64,000 nt of DNA from Drosophila miranda. Lineage: Eukaryota > Arthropoda > Insecta > Diptera > Drosophilidae. The notes below the pieces were generated by a model, which had not been told where the DNA came from, searched no databases, and saw nothing but the letters and a program-made list of their open reading frames with translations. The translations under genes were made by a program, and so were the position numbers. Where the stretch lies: NCBI RefSeq assembly GCF_003369915.1, contig NW_022881614.1, positions 7,399,001-7,463,000 on the forward strand, written 5' to 3'. Below, one piece after another: positions 9,875 through 22,400 of the stretch; within the stretch, counting starts at the first letter, position 1; the number at the start of each line of letters is the position of its first letter.

Positions 9875-10543
9875 TTGCGCCGTGATGAGTCGTGCCTTAA
9901 TATCACAACTGTTGGAAAAAACTCGTCCGTCATAAAGCACAAGATTCATACTTCTGTCCAATCTCGTATCAACGATCACAACTTTGATTCCGATTTTTGG
10001 GTGTTAAGGTCGATTTCCACATACCAACCCGATCATGTTGCCAATTTCGCCCAATGGAAGATACCAGCAAACCTGCAGATGGCAGACCCGCAGTTTTACA
10101 AGCCTGCTAAGGTTGACTTATTGATAGGGGCAGAAACCTTTTTTGAGTTAATGTGTGTAGGCCAATTAAAGGCAAGTTCCGAACATCCAACAATCCAGAA
10201 AACATTGTTGGGATGGATTGTATCAGGAAAATATAAGGCATCAGCACAGGATGCTGTATGCAATATCGCTGTTGGTAGCGATCATTGTTCTCTCGACTCT
10301 CTGGTGGAGCGCTTTTGGGAATTGGAACAGGTCCCAGAGAAGTCGAAGGCTGTATATACAGCTGAACAATTGGCTTGCGAACAAAACTTTAAGCAGACTT
10401 TACGCAGGCTCGAATCGGGTCGTTTTGAAGTGGGGCTGCCATTTAAAATAAATCCCAACGTGTTGGGTTTTATCGTTCGAGACGGCAAAACGCCGTTTTC
10501 TATCCCTAGAACACAGACTTGCACGAGATCAGTATTTGCATGA
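9803..10543 (+). pseudogene. BEL/Pao aspartic protease and RT leader region
   Basis: Starts with a retropepsin-like active-site region ALLDSASQINF (the BEL/Pao form of the D-S/T-G motif, with Ala in place of Gly), then the conserved BEL/Pao linker with WKIPANLQMADPQFYKP and VDLLIGAETFFELM and the LGWIVSGKY box. The frame ends at 10543 after a frameshift or small deletion; the RT segment continues in another frame. No gag or zinc-knuckle sequence precedes it. Confidence 0.8.
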
Positions 10544-11489
10544 TCTGTATATGGAGTTTATGAAAGAGTATCTCATCCTTGGCCACATGTCATTGCTTCC
10601 AGACACTCCTCCAGGACGCCATTACTACATTCCACATCAATGTGTCCTGAGACCTGATAGTAAAACCACCAAGCTACGCGTCGTTTTCGATGCATCGAGC
10701 AAAACATCGACTTCAATCTCATTAAATGAGACTTTGATGGTGGGTGCAACTATTCAGAGGGAGCTTTACGCAACTCTTGCCCGATTTCGATTAAATCGTT
10801 TTGCGCTCTCAGCTGACATCTCCAAAATGTATAGGCAAGTTCAGGTCGCCGAAGAAGACCGAAATTTCCAATTGATTCTGTGGAGGGATAAGGCAAATGT
10901 AGATGTTAAAACGTATCGCCTGAATACGGTTACTTATGGGACAGCCTCAGCTCCATTTCTGGCCATCCGCTGTCTCGTTGAATTGGCAGACGTTTATGCT
11001 GAGTCCCATCCTATTGCATCACAAGTCATAAAAAGTGACTTTTACGTCGATGATATGCTTACTGGAGCAAACAGTCTGGAAGATTTAGAACGTATTCGGC
11101 TGGAAGTGTGTGAGGTCTTAGAATCCGGCGGTTTTAAGTTGGCCAAGTGGGCGTCAAATCATCCCCAGCTGCTGTCCGATAGTGGCCAGGAGAAATCGCT
11201 GCAGTTTGATCCTTCGTCGTCTGTTAAAACGCTCGGAATTAGATGGAATCCGCAAAATGATTTGTTCCATTATCATTTAGATGACTCATTTGATTCATTG
11301 ACCCCTACAAAGCGAAACATTTTGTCAGTTGCGTCCCGATTGTTCGATCCATTAGGGTTATTATGTCCCTTAATAACGAGGGCAAAAATATTGCTGCAGC
11401 AATTGTGGCGGCAAAAGTTGGATTGGCAACGAGTCGGTTCCCATGAGTTTGCACACGAGTTGGAACCACTTCAAGCTAAATTTGTTTGA
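10517..11489 (+). pseudogene. BEL/Pao reverse transcriptase
   Basis: RT domain with KLRVVFDASSKT, the motif A region FALSADISKMYRQV, VTYGTASAPFLA and the catalytic FYVDDML (about 11040-11055). The domain is complete and all catalytic Asp residues are visible. It is out of frame with the protease region upstream, and a further frameshift near 11480 separates it from the RNase H part. Confidence 0.85.
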
Positions 11490-12549
11490 ATTAGACAAGA
11501 TAACCATACCTCGCTACATTGGCCTTCCCACGCATAAAATCGTTCAGATTCACGGATTCGCAGACGCATCAGGTGAAGCGTACGGATGCTGCATTTACAT
11601 CCGTACCAGTGATGGTAAAAATGTCGTGTCTAAGCTTCTTACCGCAAAGTCTCGAGTAGCTCCTCTCAAAACGAAATCGATTCCAAGACTCGAATTGTGC
11701 GCAGCACTCCTGTTATCCACTTTATGGGCTCAAGTAAAACCGCTCCTGGACAAGTTCATGATCGAAAGTGTGAACTTTTGGTCGGACTCCCAAGTCACCT
11801 TGTACTGGCTGGAAAGGGATCCAGCCACGCTCGCAACGTTTGTGGCCAATAGGGTTGCTGAAATCCAGGAATCGTCAAGCGGTGTGACTTGGCGGCACGT
11901 TCCTACTGAGCAAAACCCAGCCGATTTGGTGTCACGTGGCACAGACGCAGACGGTGTAACGTGCTCATTGCGGACTGAGGGTCCCCAATTTCTGCTCAGG
12001 AATTCTGAGGAGTGACCATGTCTACATCAGGTTGAGTTGTCCCCAGAAATGGAACGGTCGGAAAACAAGAAGTGTTTGGCAACACATTCAGTGGCAAAGT
12101 GTCAGGCCAATGATTTCATCGAGTTGATTGAAAGATGCTCTTCCTTTGAGAAATTGCTTCGGATTATGGCATATGTAAACCGGTTCCTACAAGGAAGCAA
12201 GCGTAGTCGAGAGGTCGTTCTGTCAGCCAAAGAACTTAAGGTCTCATTTCTAAGGCTGGTAGAAGTAGTCCAAAGACACGAGTTGGGACCAGAATTCCAC
12301 AAGCTAGCGAGGTCGGAAATCCTATCACCGCATCTTCAACGACTAAACCCGTTCATACATACGAGCGAACTCGACGGAGTAACGCTGCGACTGATTCGAG
12401 TGGGAGGAAGGTTGCTCAACGCAGAGATTCCGTATGACGCCAAATTTCCTCTGCTGCTGTCGCAAAAGTCGCAGTTCGTGACGCTTTATCTGCGCAATTT
12501 GCATCGGACTCACTACCATGCAGGCGCCAAAGTCATGGTTTCGTGCTAA
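11443..12549 (+). pseudogene. BEL/Pao RNase H-like and linker region
   Basis: Continues pol from HGFADASGEAYGCCIY (RNase H motif with the first Asp) through SKSRVAPLKT-type sequence, FWSDSQVTLYWL and HVPTEQNPADLVSRG. An in-frame TGA at 12013-12015 is followed by the same frame to 12549, leading into the integrase zinc-binding region, where another frameshift occurs. Confidence 0.8.
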
Positions 12550-13616
12550 GGCAGCAGATATGGCTAATCAATGCTCGAGAAGCATGTACAAGGATCCTGA
12601 GAAATTGTGTGCACTGCTCCCGATCCAAGCCAGTCCTACAGGGACAGATCATGGGAAACCTGCCAGCTGATAGAGTGCGAAGAGCTCGGCCCTTTTTGAT
12701 TTGTGGGGTAGATTTCTGCGGCCCATTCTACGTGTCTCTCAAGATTCGCGTCAGGCCCCCTATTAAGACATATGTAGCCGTCTTCGTCTGCTTTGTATCA
12801 AAGGCTGTTCACCTGGAGCTTGTAGCAGATTTGTCCACTGATAGTTTCTTATCTGTTTTTAAAAGGTTCATCGGGAGAAGAGGCCTTCCGGAGAAGGTGT
12901 ACAGCGACAACGCCACCAACTTCGTGGGCGCGAGCAAGGTGCTGAACGAGCTGCATCAAGCGTACCAGAGGGACCAGGACCGGCTCAAGGCGTACGCAGC
13001 GCGCCAAGGCGTCGAGTGGTGTTTCATACCACCGAGAGCACCACACTTCGGCGGATTGTGGGAGGCAGCCTTCAAATCAGCCAAGCAGAGGTTGGTACGC
13101 GGAGTGGGCAACGTTAAGCTCACCGCGGACGAGCTGTGCACCCACCTGGTAGAGGTAGAGGCTCTTCTCAACTCCCGGCCAATCGCGTCCCCAGGCAACG
13201 ATCCCAGCGATGGAGAAGCGCTAACGCCAGGGCACCTGCTGATCGGGCAGCCGCTTCTTTCGCTGCCGCCCGAATCAGATCACGACGACAGATGCAGCAG
13301 GGAAAGCTTCGCGTACTTGAAGCGGTGGCGAATGCTGTCAGCGCTCAAGCAGCAGTTTTGGCAGGGCTGGTCCAAGAACTACCTGGTCAGCCTGCAGAAG
13401 CGTCACCAGTGGGCTACCAAAGGGCCAGACTTGGACATTGGCTGTCTAGTGCTCGTCCACGAGGACAACACACCGCCACAGAAGTGGACCACAGGACGAG
13501 TGGTGGCCGCAATCAAGGGAGAAGATGGGAGAGTGCGCGTCGCCGAGGTGCGAACACCCGCGGGCGTAATTAAACGCCCCATACACAAATTGGCAAAACT
13601 GCCAATAGACGGTTGA
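12543..13616 (+). pseudogene. BEL/Pao integrase
   Basis: Integrase with the zinc-binding C-x2-C (NCVHCSRSK) and a complete D,D,E core: CGVDFCGPF, VYSDNATNFVG and HFGGLWEAAFKSAK. The family C-terminal DUF5641-like segment follows (WTTGRVVAAIKGEDGRVRVAEV). It is open over 357 codons and is the best-preserved part of this element. The first residues join the previous frame by a frameshift. Confidence 0.85.
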
Positions 13617-13630
13617 AGCACGGGGCGGAA

Positions 13631-13929
13631 TGTTGCAGCAGACGATCGTAATTACCCTATCGTAGCGTGTGCGATGTTGTGAGCAGAGCTTTTGCTCTCA
13701 CACGCCGCGCTCTTGTACTGCTCTCTGCGCATTCAAGATCGGCTCGACGGTGGAGTCGGGGAGTTTTGCTATCTATGGCTGCGACCAGTCCAATAAATGC
13801 TTTGAAGTCGAGGGCTTGTTTTTTTTAGTCATACATTACCTGACAATTTAACGTAAAAACCGAAACTAGGGCCCGCTGGACCGGAGTCATCATCACGTTT
13901 GTTTTTGGAAAAAGTCTTCCGAATTTTCA
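13631..13929 (+). repeat. 3' LTR of BEL/Pao element 1
   Basis: 299 bp, same ends as the 5' LTR. By eye about 7 substitutions and one T-run length difference against it. Confidence 0.92.
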
Positions 13930-14912
13930 GCATCAATAGCCGAGTCGATTGAGCCCTGTCTGTCTGTCCGTCTGTCCGTCCGTCCGTCTGTCCGTCCCCT
14001 TCAGCGCCTAGTGCTCAAAGACTATAAGATCTAGAGCAACGATGTTTTGGATCCAGACTTCTGTGATATGTCAAGTATATTTCAAAACTTCGCCCCGCCC
14101 ACTTCCGCCCCCACAAAGGACGAAAATCTGTGGCATCTACATTTTTAAAGATACGATAAAACCAAAAACGCAGAATCGTAGAGGATGACTATATGTTTTA
14201 GAGTGTAAAATCTCAACCAGATCGTATAATTATTATAGCCAGAATCAAGAAAACAATTTCATTCTTTCTCGCTCTGTCTCTCTAACACACAGGTTTCATG
14301 GTCGGTTTTGCCAATTGCAAAATATGAGTTCAAGGATCTCAGAACCTATAAGAGCCAGAGCAACCAAATTTGGTATCCACACTCCTGTGATATCGGACCT
14401 TGACCGTTTCGTGTCCAAATTTCGCCACACCCCCTTCCGCCCCCGCAAAGGACGAAAATCTGGGGCATCCAGAAATCTCAGAGACTAGAGCTAAGGCTAG
14501 AGTAACCAAATTTGGTATCCGCACTTCTGTTAGATCTCACTATAAAACGTATATCTCAGAATTTCGCCCCACCCCCTTCCGCCCCCACAAAGGACGAAAA
14601 TCTGTTGCATCCACAATATTGCACATTCGTGAAAACTAAAAACGCAGAATCATAGATAATGACCATATCTATCAGATTGCTGAATCTGGATCAGATCGGA
14701 TCATTTTTGTAGCCAAAAGCAAGAAATCAATTTTCAGTGGCTACGCAGCGCCCGACGTCACGCTCAAACTGATTTTCTGTCTCTCTCGCACGCACTCTTT
14801 GTCGTGTCGTTTAAGATTAGCGGCGTCTGCCGGAGGAGAGCCATACTGACTTAGTATCGGGTATAACTGTAGAGTTGCGGTGTCCGCAGCAACTCACAAC
14901 GTTCCACCTCGT
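13930..14912 (+). mobile_element. DINE-1/mini-me element, right part of copy 1
   Basis: Continues the element interrupted at 9194: the GTCY tetranucleotide tract, repeated 'cgcccacttccgcccccacaaaggacg' modules, then the 3' subterminal repeat AGTATCGGGTATAA and the hairpin GAGTTGCGG-tgt-CCGCAGCAACTC, ending near ...ACCTCGTTT. The long-module subfamily (contains ccgtttcgtgtcc). Confidence 0.9.
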
Positions 14913-17900
14913 TTTTTCTTGATTGATTGCTCTTTGTGGTGGTTAGTTTTTGGATTGGGTGAGGGGGAACAAAGCGCATAAATGATTACAACAAATATGC
15001 AAATTTAACCCAACAGTCATGGGGACAAGCACTGGAAAACTATGTATTTGGTTGCTTCAAATATTTGATAAATTTTCGCACATGCTTTTGGTTAAGTATC
15101 GAAGCGAAGGAAAGATCTTGTGACCACGATTCTTATTAACTCCAAGGAATATGCCTTACAGACAATTTACAATTGAGCTTCCATCTACTGGAACTGGAAT
15201 TGAGCCTGGAATTAAGCTTGCTTAAAAAGTTTCGAAAGAGAAAACCTCAACTCTCTCACCTGGACACACACACACAGACACACTCACCACACACGCACTC
15301 TCGCATAAATCACGCCTTTTGTCAGCATCAGATAACGTTTGGCATAAATTTAGTTTTAATTGACTTAATGCTTGTACTTTTATCAAATAATTAATTACAA
15401 AGCAGACTGTGGGCAACACCTAGAGAGACAGTTTAAGGAGCTTCGTGTGGGAGCAAAGTTGGATCAAGCAGGGATCTCCCGTTCCAGGTACAGTCTGTCC
15501 AGCTCTATCTGGCACTTTTCTGTGGGCGGAACTCAGCGGACAGTCTCTGCAGTTAGTTGGCGCACCAGTTGGCCAGCAACTGCAGTGTTTGCTTTTCGTG
15601 GGCCCCTCCACTCGCTTTTAATTATCTAGTTTTCTATAAATTTTCTTGGTCGCAGTGGTCGTTGTCAATGCATTTTGTTGGTCTGTAATTGCCCCTTGTC
15701 AACAAGTCGGGGCGCAACCAGTCCAGAGATCGATATCGTGGTCGTTTGCCACAATTTTTGTTCTGTTGGGAGAGCAATAAAACTGTTATTGAATGTAATT
15801 AGCTTCGTAATGGGGTTATTTATGTATGCCATTTCTTGTTTATGAAGTGCAGTGCAGTGCACTGCAGTGAACTGCAGCTTGTCAACGCTCTGTTTTGATT
15901 GATTGATTAATGGATGTTCTGCAAAATGACTGGAATGGAATAACAAATTGAAACTCGAAAGTGGAATTGAACTTTCCTTGGGAGGGTTTCCAGAACTCAT
16001 TTAGCCTTGAACCAACTTCAATGGCAAACCAAGTGAAAAATGAGAGGCAAGAACATTAGCCATTCGCCTACGAGTATCACTGGCCCGCCCCAGAAGCGCT
16101 CCAATGCCAACTTTGGAAGGGACCTTGAAAAAAGCGTCAAGCAGAAAGCTCTTGACAAGTTTTGTCAGCCAACAATGGGACACCTAGCCTTTGTTCGCCA
16201 GTGTTAGGACCTGCACATTCATCTTCGTCAGGAAGCGGGCTAAGTTTGCATTTAAATTGGTAATTAACACGGAATGAAAGCGAAAGCCAGAAAGAAGAAA
16301 AATGCGATGCAAAATAAACAGGAATACAAAAGAACTAAGCGAAGGACTGTGGAAGCAGTGAAACGGAAACAATCAACTAGCCCAACGATAACAAATGTGG
16401 GCTAAAGAAACAGTAGGACAGTCCCACATTGAAGAAATGGTAATGCCAAGGGCAGGATATCATTTTCGATTGCAAAATTAATTGTCAAAGCGAGGGCGTA
16501 TTGGCTACACTGAGTGAAATGGGAAATCAACCTTACACATACATATGTAAAATATGTACCTACTATATTTAACTTAATTTTACTCTTGGTTTTAAGTGAA
16601 GTTGTGCAAGTCAATCCATCAATTCTTCCAGTGTAATTGTCTGTAAAAACTCACCCAGTGTAATAATCCCGTTGCTTCTGCCAGCTGCACTTGCTGCTGC
16701 TTCTGGTTCTGCTTCTGCTTCTGCTTCTCCGACGTTATCATTTCATTAAATCAGAAAACGGAAACAAAACAATAAAACGGTACAACAACAAGGAGAACGA
16801 ACGATTGCCAAAAGACAAAGCGAGAAAAACGTTTCGTTTGGGTTCTTCCTCCTCCTTCTCTCCCACAAAACTGAACGCTGCCAATTGAATGTAAATGAGA
16901 GAATGGGTGGCGCTGTCAGCTAAACGGATAGGAATGGATTGAGAGTGGACAGCGCAGAGGCAGAGGACGAGGCAAAGGCATAGGCAGAGGCAGAGAGGTA
17001 GAAGCTGGCTTTTGTTGAGCAGGTCATCAATGACAATCGAAGAACCTGACGACTTACTAGACGGAAATTGTGAATGGAAAATCTGAGCTCTTACTAGGCA
17101 AAACTGTGTACGGAGGACCCATTGTCAGATGCAATTGCCTTTATAAGCCATCAATCCAGTGAAGAAATAGAGAGGAAATGCGAGTGAGAACTATTGATTT
17201 GATAGGGTACAATCTTTGATCTCCTGCCTAACTGTCAGCTTATGAGATTATGGTAATTATCGCCGCTGATGTTGGTTCTGTTAATCGAAAGGATCATTGA
17301 GTATCGATTTGGTCCCTAAAAGAAACCCTAAAAATTGAACCAAAATTAAGTTTCCCATCCAGGAAAAAGTCAATTGCATGCATATCCTGTAACAGCAATT
17401 AGTAAAATTTCTTGGCCAGAAACAGAGCAAAGCATACCTGACCGAAACCCATTACCTGCTCGACTTGGCCATAACCGTAACGTAGAATTGGATTGTGGGG
17501 GGTAGTCGGAGCGAGGGACATACTGTGGAACGAGTGAAAAAGAATGAGCACAGGCAAAACAAACTTAATTGTCTGCACAGTTTTATTTACTCCGTAGAGG
17601 GACGGACAGGACTTACCATGTCCTTGCCCTGCCGGAGACAGATAGATATGCCATAGAGGATGAGATGCGGCTGAGTCTGCTTGTAATTACTGTGCAACGA
17701 CGAGTACTGGGAGCAAGCAGTCCTTCGCCTCCTGCACCCACTTAACGAACATGACCAAGACTGGCCAAACAATAGGCCTCTGTCTCTGTCTCTGGGTCTG
17801 ACTCTGAGCACTGGGCACTGGGCACTGGCCACTGGCCACTGGCCACTGGTTTCAACATGCACGGCTCGTTGCATGGATAAGTGATGCAAAGCCAGCCCCC

Positions 17901-18730
17901 TGCCATCCATTGTGCCCCGGGTCTTGTTTAATGCCAACACAATAAACTTGGCCAAAAGGTTGTTGTCAATGCTTTTACTGGTGCTGGTGCTCTACGGGTG
18001 GTGCTCTACGGGCAGCCGAGGGGAATGGATTCCTGTCTATGGTTGGCCAGGCACCGACTACAAGTCTGTGGCCATGTAGTAGGTGTTGTTATCATATTTG
18101 CGTAGTCCTGGCTCTGGTGCTGGTGCGGTCCTGGTCCCCCGGTCCCCCGGTACCGGTTCCTCCTGCCAATAACTCAATCACCGACGCACTGCAGTTGCCC
18201 GGGACACATTCATCATCGGTAGACAAAATATTAATCGCTCCTGCCCTTGCACTTGCACTTGCACGTGGCTAAATTGGATTCGAGCGCGATTATGTCACGG
18301 CAGCAAGGTTACAATTTATAATTGTCAAACGTACGAGCGATGTGCGGATGCATACCAACTGCCCAGACAAATGGTATACGAGTATGGCAAAACCCAGACC
18401 CCAGGATCCCCAAAGCAAATTTTCACTATACCCGTGATTTATGGCCAGAGGAAATTGACTTGTGATATATGATTCCCGGTGCAGCCAAGACCTTGAAAAA
18501 GCTGCAACAAAGGCAGTAAGTTTTATTGAATGGAAAGTGTTTCCCATTCACGTGTATATACCCATGATAGTATCAGTGATTTATTTCCTAAAAGTGGTTT
18601 GTTTCAAGCATAACTACAAGTATAAAAGATTTTAGATCTACAGGATAGATGTCTCAAAGAACACTAATAGTCAGATATCTCTGGTGACCAAAAGAAGCCA
18701 AAATGTTCTGGGAATAAGCTTTGTAATATC
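14913..18730. other. Non-coding stretch, no gene recognised
   Basis: Consistent with intergenic or intronic fly DNA. Only short simple repeats are notable: CA near 15267-15300, a CAGTGCA palindrome-rich patch at 15848-15880, GCAGAGGC-type repeats at 16955-17000 and a cactggc tandem run at 17809-17850. ORFs up to 122 codons look like chance frames. Confidence 0.55.
17809..17850. repeat. Short tandem repeat of gggcactgg/ccactgg units
   Basis: Two gggcact units followed by four ggccact units. A small minisatellite-like run. Confidence 0.7.
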
Positions 18731-19468
18731 AACGAGGGGGAACGTTGTGAGTTGCTGCGGACACCGCAACTCTACAGTTATACCCGATACTAAGTCAGTA
18801 TGGCTCCCCTCCGGCAGACGCCGCTAATATTAAACGACACGACAAAGAGTGCGTGCGAGAGAGACAGAAAATCAGTCTGAGCGTGACGTCGGGCGCTGCG
18901 CGGCTACTGCAAATTGATTTCTTGCTTTTGGCTACAAAAATGATCCGATCTGATCCAGATTCAGCAATCTGATAGATATGGTCGTTATCTATGATTCTGC
19001 GTTTTTAGTTTTCTCGAATGTGCAATATTGTGGATGCAACAGATTTTCGTCCTTTGTGGGGGCGGAAGGGGGTGGGGCGAAATTTTGAGATATACGTTTT
19101 ATAGTGAGATCTAACAGGAGTGCGGATACCAAATTTGGTTACTCTAGCCTTAATAGTCTTTGAGATATGTGAATATCCCCAGATTTTCGTCCTTTGCGGG
19201 GGCGGAAGGGGGTGTGGCGAAATTTTGAAACAAACTCGTCTCGGTCCGATATATTAGGAGTGTGGATATGAAGGGGACGGACAGACGGACAGACGGACGG
19301 ACGGACGGCGGACAGACAGACATGGCTCAATCGACTCGGCTATTGATGCTGATCAAGAATATATATACTTTATGGGGTCGGAAACGATTCCTTCTGGACG
19401 TTTCACACATCCATTTTCACCACAAATCTAATATACCCCAATACTCATTTTGAGTATCGGGTATAAAA
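18731..19468 (-). mobile_element. DINE-1/mini-me element, copy 2
   Basis: Reverse orientation: hairpin gagttgctgcggacaccgcaactc at the left, both subterminal repeats (GTTATACCCGATACT and AGTATCGGGTATAA), a GTCY tract and a TA run. About 740 bp, a short variant lacking one internal module. It belongs to the subfamily with the gaaacaaactcgtctcgg module. Confidence 0.92.
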
Positions 19469-22400
19469 ATATTAGAAACCTGAAGCAATAGAAAACGAAA
19501 AGGCATCCAGGGCAGAACCATTGAAATCGTTGCTCAATAGACAACTCATTGAACATGAATAATGTTCTACTGTAATCCGACATTTCGTCACGTAAGTGAA
19601 TTGGCCAGCCACCTCACCTTTTAATGAGTCAGAAAGTTGATGACACATAACGATGTCATAATGGGCATTGTGTGGGCCATACAGGGCAGGACAGGATGCT
19701 AGAGGAGAGGAGAGGACAGCGGCAGATGGAGTCGCGGTTTAGCGCCTGACGCTTTTCACTCTTTACTCTTCGCTTTTCAATGCTCGCTAAGCAAAGCGGG
19801 GGGTCAGTCAGGAGCCAGGACAATGGCAAAGACAGGAGAGCATCTCTATTGTGATTTTAATTAGAAAAACTTTTGCCCCACACTTCAATTAGTGGGCTCG
19901 GGGGATCGGCCACAGGACCATAACCGAAAAACGACAACGGACAGCATGCAACAATTTTTGGCATTAAAACGAAAACTATTCCTTAGCTTAGCATAATATT
20001 TACCAGAAGCCAAAAGCGTTGAATATCGTAGAGTTTTGGAGGAAAAAATGGCAGGAAATATTGGTAGAAAAACTAGTTGAAAAAGCAGTGGACAAAGGAA
20101 GAAGGAGCAAACGGAGAGCCACAACAATTCAGGATGCAGAACGGAGAAGAGTTCGAGTTGAGTTCAGGTCGAGGAAAAAGTATGCAACACTCCCCAGAGT
20201 TACCTGAGCACAACAAAGGCGCAACAAAGGATTGCGGAGGGAAGTGGACAGACCGCAAGCCGAGCCCAGGACCAGGCCCAGGACCAAAGTAGCAAGTTTG
20301 CTGGAGGAGAGCAGAGGCTTGGGCTTGGGTTTGGGCTTGGGGAGCCATATGCGAAATTGTTTTATAGCTGCCCGGGAGTGGTCAGTCTCTACTACAGTCG
20401 AGTCGAGGAGAGCGTTGAGTTTGTTTATGGCCAGCCAGGCAACTTGGGCCAGAACGGATGTTGCCTTTAACGTGTACATCCGCAGGTCCGAGCCCCTCTG
20501 TTTGCCCGTTCCTCCCTATAGCACGTGTACGACTATCTGTGCAAGGGAGCATTCTGAGCATTCAGTTTCATGTTGAAGCGTTTAACAAAGCGCCGTAAAT
20601 TGCATCAGGCGTGCAACCACAATCTAAGGGTATCCCACCCCGATCCGCCCTCCGAGTATACCGTGACCGGTAGGTTTTCCAGAGTTTCTTATTCCCAGTT
20701 AAGAGCGTATCCCTTTTGCGGTTCAGGTAAACTTTTATTACCCCGAAAAAAACAATTTAAACATCGGAGGATGTCGTGGAGCAGGCTTTTAGCCAGACCA
20801 GGAATTAGATTATTGGCCTTGAGGTAAATGTTTCTCGGTCCGAACTGATGCTAATGGAATGCGGTCTTACTCGGCAGACGTCATCTTCAATTTGTGGCCC
20901 TTTCCCGTTTTAAATTGATTCCCTGCCCGACTGCAAGCACAATTAAAACATTTGCTGAGTTCTCGGTTAAAGTTGGCTCCTCATTTGCCTGGGGCACGGG
21001 GACACACATCTGCGATCGAACAATTATTTGTTGCTGTAATCAAAGCCCCAGCTGCGGACACAATTGGTATATTGCCAATGTTTATTAAAGTCGGTCCCAA
21101 AGCCTCGCCAAATTGCCAAACACATCCCAGGGGACGGGGACCGGGACTCACCCGGTTCCAACATGCGACAGCCGGTGCAGCGGTGGCAGCAACGACGGTG
21201 GCAAGTGCAGCAAGGCGTTGCTTTTTTAATAGAGTCATAACTTGCTGCCAACTAATGGGATTCGAACCAAAACACGCTGCACTGAAAGAAATAATGGGCA
21301 CTGCTGCTTCCTATTGCCGTAGAGGTTCTCTGTAAGTACGAGTTCTTCTGTAACTCGTGCAATCATAGATTTTGTAATGAAACCTTGCATACAATGAAAT
21401 TCTTTGTTGGAAAAGGAATGCCCAATAGAGAGCTCAGTAGAGCTCTTCCTGTATTTGAATTGAATTTCTAGATTTTCCAGACCAATAGATTGCTCAAAGA
21501 TCTTACTGTACACCTATGTATTATTATCTTTTCTCTCGGTGGACTTTTGGTCAGTCCTTGCTTAGCCATAACCTACGCCCCTCGAGTTGTCATACACCGC
21601 TTCTATATACTATTTTTTGTTGTTGCTTCGTTCGTTACTTTCTGTGTCCTCTATCGTGGCTCGACTTTGGTTACAATTCAATTTGCAGTGGGCGCTTTTT
21701 TCCTGGACATACTTTCTTTTTTTTTGTGTGCGGTCGCCTGGCGCTTTGGAAATTTGTGTCCGTACTCTGCCGTACCTGGGCAGTGTCGTAAATGTGTGGA
21801 AATTGTTGGGTGTTATGCCTCGTAGGTCCCAGTTAAGCAACGGGCGGTCCTGAGCTAAGAACTCTTCTCCACCTCCACCTATACCCCCATACCCTGCCTG
21901 GCTCCATCTCCATTCCCGAGTGTGTGGCATGTGGCCAACAAATCTCCACCTCTCCCTGGCGGCTCTCGCTGTCGTTTTATTGTCTTGGCATAATGTTGAC
22001 GTTGGACTTGTTCTAGATGGTTGCTGGGCTCGTTACTTCTCCTGGCCGGGCGCCCCAAGAGCAGGGCATGTGGTCCTCATAATTGTCTTGCGCAAATGGT
22101 CGTGTAAAATTTTAATTGCTTTTTAGTGCAAACTCTTGGATAATTTGTAGTTTCCGAAGAGGCCAAGACCGGGGCTAAGCTCAAATGTCCCACGCTCACT
22201 TTTGAAGGGTCAAAACCTGTCGACTCTGGGGCTGATTAGGAAATGTTTATGTCGTAGGTGTTTTTCCTGAATGGCTTTATTTTGAAGACCTCTCAAAGAT
22301 TTCAATATGGTCATTAGAGGCGGAAGAATCCTAGGACTACTGCTTGTCAGCTGGTGTATTCCCTTGACTTCCCTTGACACCCAAAACCAAGCCGCATCTT

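Larger units (their letters stand above)
9195..13929 (+). mobile_element. BEL/Pao LTR retrotransposon, gag deleted
   Basis: Two LTRs of about 300 bp (TG...CA) flank 4.1 kb of internal sequence. The insertion is bounded by a 5-bp target duplication gcatc (9190-9194 and 13930-13934) inside a DINE element. A primer-binding-site-like sequence TTGGCGCCCGAGCAGGGA follows the 5' LTR, and a purine tract precedes the 3' LTR. Protease, reverse transcriptase, RNase H and integrase segments occur in BEL/Pao order, but no gag is recognisable, and the element is much shorter than a typical 6-7 kb family member. Several frameshifts and a stop break pol, so it is not autonomous. By eye the LTRs differ at about 7 positions, making it older than the other LTR elements in the window. 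Confidence 0.93.

Noticed and set aside
18039..18272. Val/Leu-rich 77-codon frame suggesting a small membrane protein
   Set aside because: Built on ctggtgctggtgc and cttgcac simple repeats.
21240..21275. gggattcgaacc, resembling a tRNA T-arm on the minus strand
   Set aside because: The flanking bases do not pair as a T-stem and no acceptor or anticodon arm could be found.
21780..21860. agttaagcaacgggcgg, reminiscent of 5S rRNA
   Set aside because: Only a short stretch resembles 5S; the rest of the gene is absent.
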